NCBI GenBank assembly: GCA_000697665.1
Contig: KL197711.1
Coordinates: forward strand, 368,545-432,544
Direction: 5' to 3'
Length of the DNA: 64,000 nt
From: Jaapia argillacea MUCL 33604
Lineage: Eukaryota > Basidiomycota > Agaricomycetes > Jaapiales > Jaapiaceae
Shown: one piece after another, positions 61,239 to 64,000 of the stretch
How positions within the stretch are numbered: the stretch's first letter is position 1
How the letters are laid out: every line of letters starts with the position of its first letter
Notes under the pieces: model-generated
Seen by the model: the letters and a program-made list of their open reading frames with translations, nothing else
Told to the model about the DNA's origin: nothing
Database searches by the model: none
Program-made: the position numbers and the translations under genes

Positions 61239-62850
61239 TCAAGATGGGAGACCAGAGCACTCGAAATCGTGCCGCGTTTGTTCGTCAAGGTCATCGGAGG
61301 AAACAGACCATTTACGGGAGTGAAAGGGTGAGCTGGGTGAGCCGGGTGACGACAGCGACTCCACCCGAACACTTCTCCCAATGACATCAGGTAGGAAGGC
61401 TGCACCCGCGCTGAGCGTTTGACCACCACTGGGCGATTTTGGACTCTCCACTTCAGTCGCATCGAAATCCGACTTTCGCAAGACCTTCCGAAACGCTTCG
61501 GCTATCGCAGCGTCAGCACCTGAAAATGGAGGCTCCTCTTCATCGTCACTGGACGGTGTTGGACTCTCCGGTAAAGAGGCGACGTAATCGGGCTTTCGCA
61601 AGGCTTTCCGAAACGCTTCGGCCATAATCGCAGCGTCAGCACCTGAAAATGGACGTGCCTCCCCATCATCACTGCGCCATATTGGACTCTCCGCTAAAGG
61701 GGCGACGGAATCGGGCTTTCGCAAGGCTTTCCGAAACGCGTCGGCCATGGTCGCAGCGCCAGCACCTGAAAATGGACGCTCCTCTTTAGATGTCAAAGTA
61801 AATGTGCCTTGAAATCGGTGTGGCTCTCTAGAACCAAGGCCATACGTTTTCTCGGGGCGGTCCGCAACCACCATGACACTTCCCCGGGCTTGGGAGGTGG
61901 CTTGCGAAAGATCGATGGCATAAGAAAGCTCCAATTTATCCTCGGATCGCCACGCACGTTCGACGCGATACTTGACGGACATGTCTGGAGAAGCAAGTCG
62001 GAAGTCAGCTAAAAAGCAGCGGCAGTGAAAACGAAAACGAACCTGAGGCGTTGGTGACAGTGTCCGCAAGACTTGGGTGGAGAGAGGTCCAAAACAGTTT
62101 CCAAGCAAAGTCCGATGCCTCCATCTCCGCCCGCAAAGAGTACACCTCTTTCTTCGACGAAACGACATGGTGGAAGGCGGATTCGATCAAAACAGAGACC
62201 ATCTCTAACTCCTTCTTCGCCGACGCCACTGGCTCGCCATAAAGGCGCTTCAGGCCAGACAAATGACCCTCGTGGAGCCTTTGGGCGAATTGGGTGGGAT
62301 CCAAGCCATGGCTACCGCCTGCCACAATATCCTCCATTTCAACACGGAAGTACAAGAACTGTTTCTCGGCACAGGTAGCGAGATTGCTCCATATACACCC
62401 CGCAAACCACCAACAGTTGAAGGTGTAAACATTGTAGAACTTGGCGGTGCCCATGATGAGTTCGAGAAGTGCGGCCAAATACGAAAGCCGAACGACAGAG
62501 GGTGGAAAGCGCAGAGTGGCGAGGACTTGGTCGCCTTTCTTCACCAAGGTATCCGGTGATTGCGAAATGGTAACGGTATCTTTGCACTTGTCACGATAAT
62601 TTGGACCGACAAGTGACGCCCACGACCCTGCGTCCCGCTCAAGGCGCAAGGCAGCTCCGTCCAACCCAACGATGAGGTATTCGTGAGCGGGTCGACCTGG
62701 CGTCTTTCCCCATGCCATATGTAATATAGACATGCAATCAGCGCCGTCTGCCAATGCATCAGGCGACGTTGCCCAATTCACGAACTGCTTCACAGGGATT
62801 TGCCCCCGAATTTTCCGAGCAGAAGGAAGTTTGGAGATCGAGTTGTCCAT
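61239..62850 (-). CDS. Unknown protein: possible permuted papain-like core plus three-fold repeated tail
   Basis: About 515 residues in two exons. Exon 1 from ATG 62850 (MDNSISKLPSARKIRGQIPV) reads HMAWGKTPGRPAHEYLIVGL with a conserved-looking His56, VTISQSPDTLVKKGDQVLAT, then KFYNVYTFNCWWFAGCIWSN with Cys146 in front of a hydrophobic helix. The order His-then-Cys, with the Cys in an N-C-W-W-F-A helix start, recalls permuted NlpC/P60, LRAT and PPPDE folds; this is a structural guess. A helical region with EASDFAWKLFWTSLHPSLAD follows. An intron (about 61983-62042) joins VTNAS to DMSVKYRVERAWRSEDKLEL, a beta-rich segment. The tail then has three 41-residue repeats (61464-61775) and GRSVRVESLSSPG, TGA at 61239-61241. 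No signal or membrane segment is clear. The tail motifs recur in the membrane protein at 17676-19218. Confidence 0.75.
61464..61775 (-). repeat. Three tandem 123-bp units encoding the AFRKALRKPD motif
   Basis: Units begin at 61775, 61652 and 61529 on the minus strand, an exact 123-base (41-residue) period. Each opens PFSGA[DG]AA and continues A[ED]AFRK[AV]LRK. The third copy lacks one residue (AAIAEAF in place of AAIMAEAF). The linkers (AESPIWRSDDGE, ESPTPSSDDEEE) have diverged more than the motif. Confidence 0.88.
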
Positions 62851-63443
62851 GATAAACGAGAACGGTACTATTGGGCCTTAGGCTTGGTCAGCGAATTAAA
62901 CCAAGGAGAGTGAATATCGAGTCAACGAACCGCGATGGTGTCAAGATGAGGTTGAGAACCTATAAGTAGAACCAGTTCCCACAAGGTTGAAGGACGAGGC
63001 GGCGCAGGCAGGGCGCTTGGAAGGGAGGGGGATAATCCAAATCCATCCCTTGCTCCCGATTGCTGTTGATGTGGTGGCAAACCTCCTAGTGGCAGGGCCA
63101 TGCTCGACAGATGAAACCATGCCGTTTGGGTAGACTTGGAACGGCGTCTCTTATACGAAAGTTGATTGCAAGCAATTCTTTCATACGGCATTCTGTGAAG
63201 CGGTCGAGAGTCTGAGCGTTGCGATGAGTTTCTGCGAGAGGGAGTCCAGACCAGCGACTCGACGACCTTCACCTGCAGCTGTGATTGTTGAAATATTCGC
63301 AAGGGACTTCGACAAGGCTGATCGGCACCAAGGAAACGAGAACGCAGGGTATGTTTACTACAGCTTGGGAGGGTGCAACAACGATGAAAACAAACCCCAC
63401 AGTAGAAAATAAGCGTAGTAGATCATCCAAAAGAGCCATCACA
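62851..63443. other. Intergenic, promoter side of the papain-like gene
   Basis: About 590 bases. A minus-strand frame (62922-63302) contains a Pro/Ser-rich peptide with no family match and was not called. The right end is the POLA2 3' flank. Confidence 0.5.
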
Positions 63444-64000
63444 CTAGCTCGATAACCTCTCTAGGTCAACCTTGATCCTCTCCCGAACGGTCCCCTCTGT
63501 GTGGCCGGCAAACGATAAGGTAGCATATATTCCTTTCGTCAAGAACGACGGGTTGATAGCAACGGTGTTATCAACAGTCTACGGGCGACAAAACGTATCA
63601 GACGGGTTCAGAACAAGAGTAATCAATATCCTCACCTTGGCGAAATGTTTCAGTCTGCTGGGAATTACCAGCACGTCAGGTGCATCTGGTTCGTCCTCTT
63701 CGCCACCCAGGAACAGTCCTTCAGAGTGGGAGATGTCAAGGTTAACTTCGTGCGACAACTCCAGGGGTGAGGGGAATATGGGGTAGAAGCTGTCGTCAAG
63801 ATGGTCTCAGTATATCCGACCACGAGAGGAATAGCCTTTGAACACACATACCTTCGTTGCTGTAACAAATGTCGACATGTGTTTACCATTGAATCATTGT
63901 TCACTGAATCATCCACCGAAACAACGGGTTCCACTTCCTCTGGTACACGCTTGAAGAATTCCTCCTTTCGTAGATGGAAGAGCACATCTATGCTGCTCAC
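63444..64000 (-). CDS. POLA2: DNA polymerase alpha subunit B, C-terminal part (cut by window edge)
   Basis: The accessory subunit of the primase-polymerase alpha complex; only its C-terminus lies in the window. Exon pieces read SSIDVLFHLRKEEFFKRV and NNDSMVNTCRHLLQQR, spliced (intron about 63790-63850) to SFYPIFPSPLELSHEVNLDI, then SEGLFLGGEEDEPDAPDVLV and IPSRLKHFAK. An intron (about 63577-63638) joins this to VDNTVAINPSFLTKGIYATL, ending IKVDLERLSS, TAG at 63444-63446. The blocks CRH-LQQRSFYPIFP, PDVLVIPSRLKHF and [VI]NPSFL-KG are diagnostic of the Pol12/POLA2 phosphoesterase domain. The 5' part continues beyond base 64000. Confidence 0.9.

Noticed and set aside
61239-62168. Apparent start near 62168 for the repeat-containing protein
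   Set aside because: The first 61 codons are antisense-like intron and exon 1 sequence in another frame. The protein is a spliced continuation of the frame beginning at 62850.
62922-63302. Minus-strand frame of 126 codons upstream of the papain-like gene
   Set aside because: It is a Pro/Ser-rich peptide without homology or a splice link to the gene at 62850.

Overview
The window looks like nuclear DNA from a filamentous basidiomycete, most likely an Agaricomycete. Genes sit densely on both strands. Nearly all are cut by short introns (about 50-70 nt, GT...AG). Several protein families are ones I know mainly from mushroom-forming fungi: a class I hydrophobin, a DUF6535 membrane protein, a DUF7918 protein, a TPR-CHAT protein, a GTPase fused to an AAL-type lectin, and a serine-rich single-pass membrane protein. 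No rRNA, tRNA, CRISPR array, transposase or reverse transcriptase was recognised.

Layout. 0.7-10.6 kb holds transport and membrane genes, all on minus: an OPT oligopeptide transporter, a DUF202 protein and an MFS transporter. 11.2-15.8 kb has the exosome nuclease RRP6 (minus) and a disrupted pRiA4b ORF-3-like gene (plus). 17.7-19.2 kb is a serine-rich single-pass membrane protein. 20.2-31.5 kb contains a mitochondrial NAD-type carrier (minus), a DUF427 protein, a BOR1-like borate transporter, a histidine-acid-phosphatase-like membrane protein and a hydrophobin (all plus), then IWR1 (minus). 31.8-34.1 kb is the DUF6535 protein. 34.8-38.0 kb is a tandem segmental duplication carrying two NAD(P)-binding Rossmann genes. 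38.3-45.7 kb is a tail-to-tail pair of a caspase-like protein and a large TPR-CHAT protein. 46.4-50.3 kb is the spliceosomal helicase PRP2. 51.3-54.7 kb has a DUF7918 protein with a C-terminal membrane segment and a mitochondrial CitE-like lyase. 55.2-57.8 kb is a GTPase / coiled-coil repeat / six-bladed lectin fusion. 58.0-60.9 kb is the splicing factor CWF19. 61.2-62.9 kb is a protein with a possible permuted papain-like core and a three-fold repeated tail. 63.4 kb to the end is the C-terminus of DNA polymerase alpha subunit B.

Two functional layers are mixed. Housekeeping genes (RRP6, IWR1, PRP2, CWF19, POLA2, the mitochondrial carrier and CitE) alternate with accessory genes whose architecture suggests signalling, recognition or regulated cell death (caspase-like, TPR-CHAT, GTPase-lectin, DUF6535, permuted papain-like). 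The most interesting signals are the caspase/CHAT neighbour pair, the GTPase-lectin fusion, and a short helical peptide motif shared by two unrelated proteins 42 kb apart, present once in one and three times in the other. Exon joins were read by eye from splice signals and frame continuity, so outer limits are firmer than internal boundaries.
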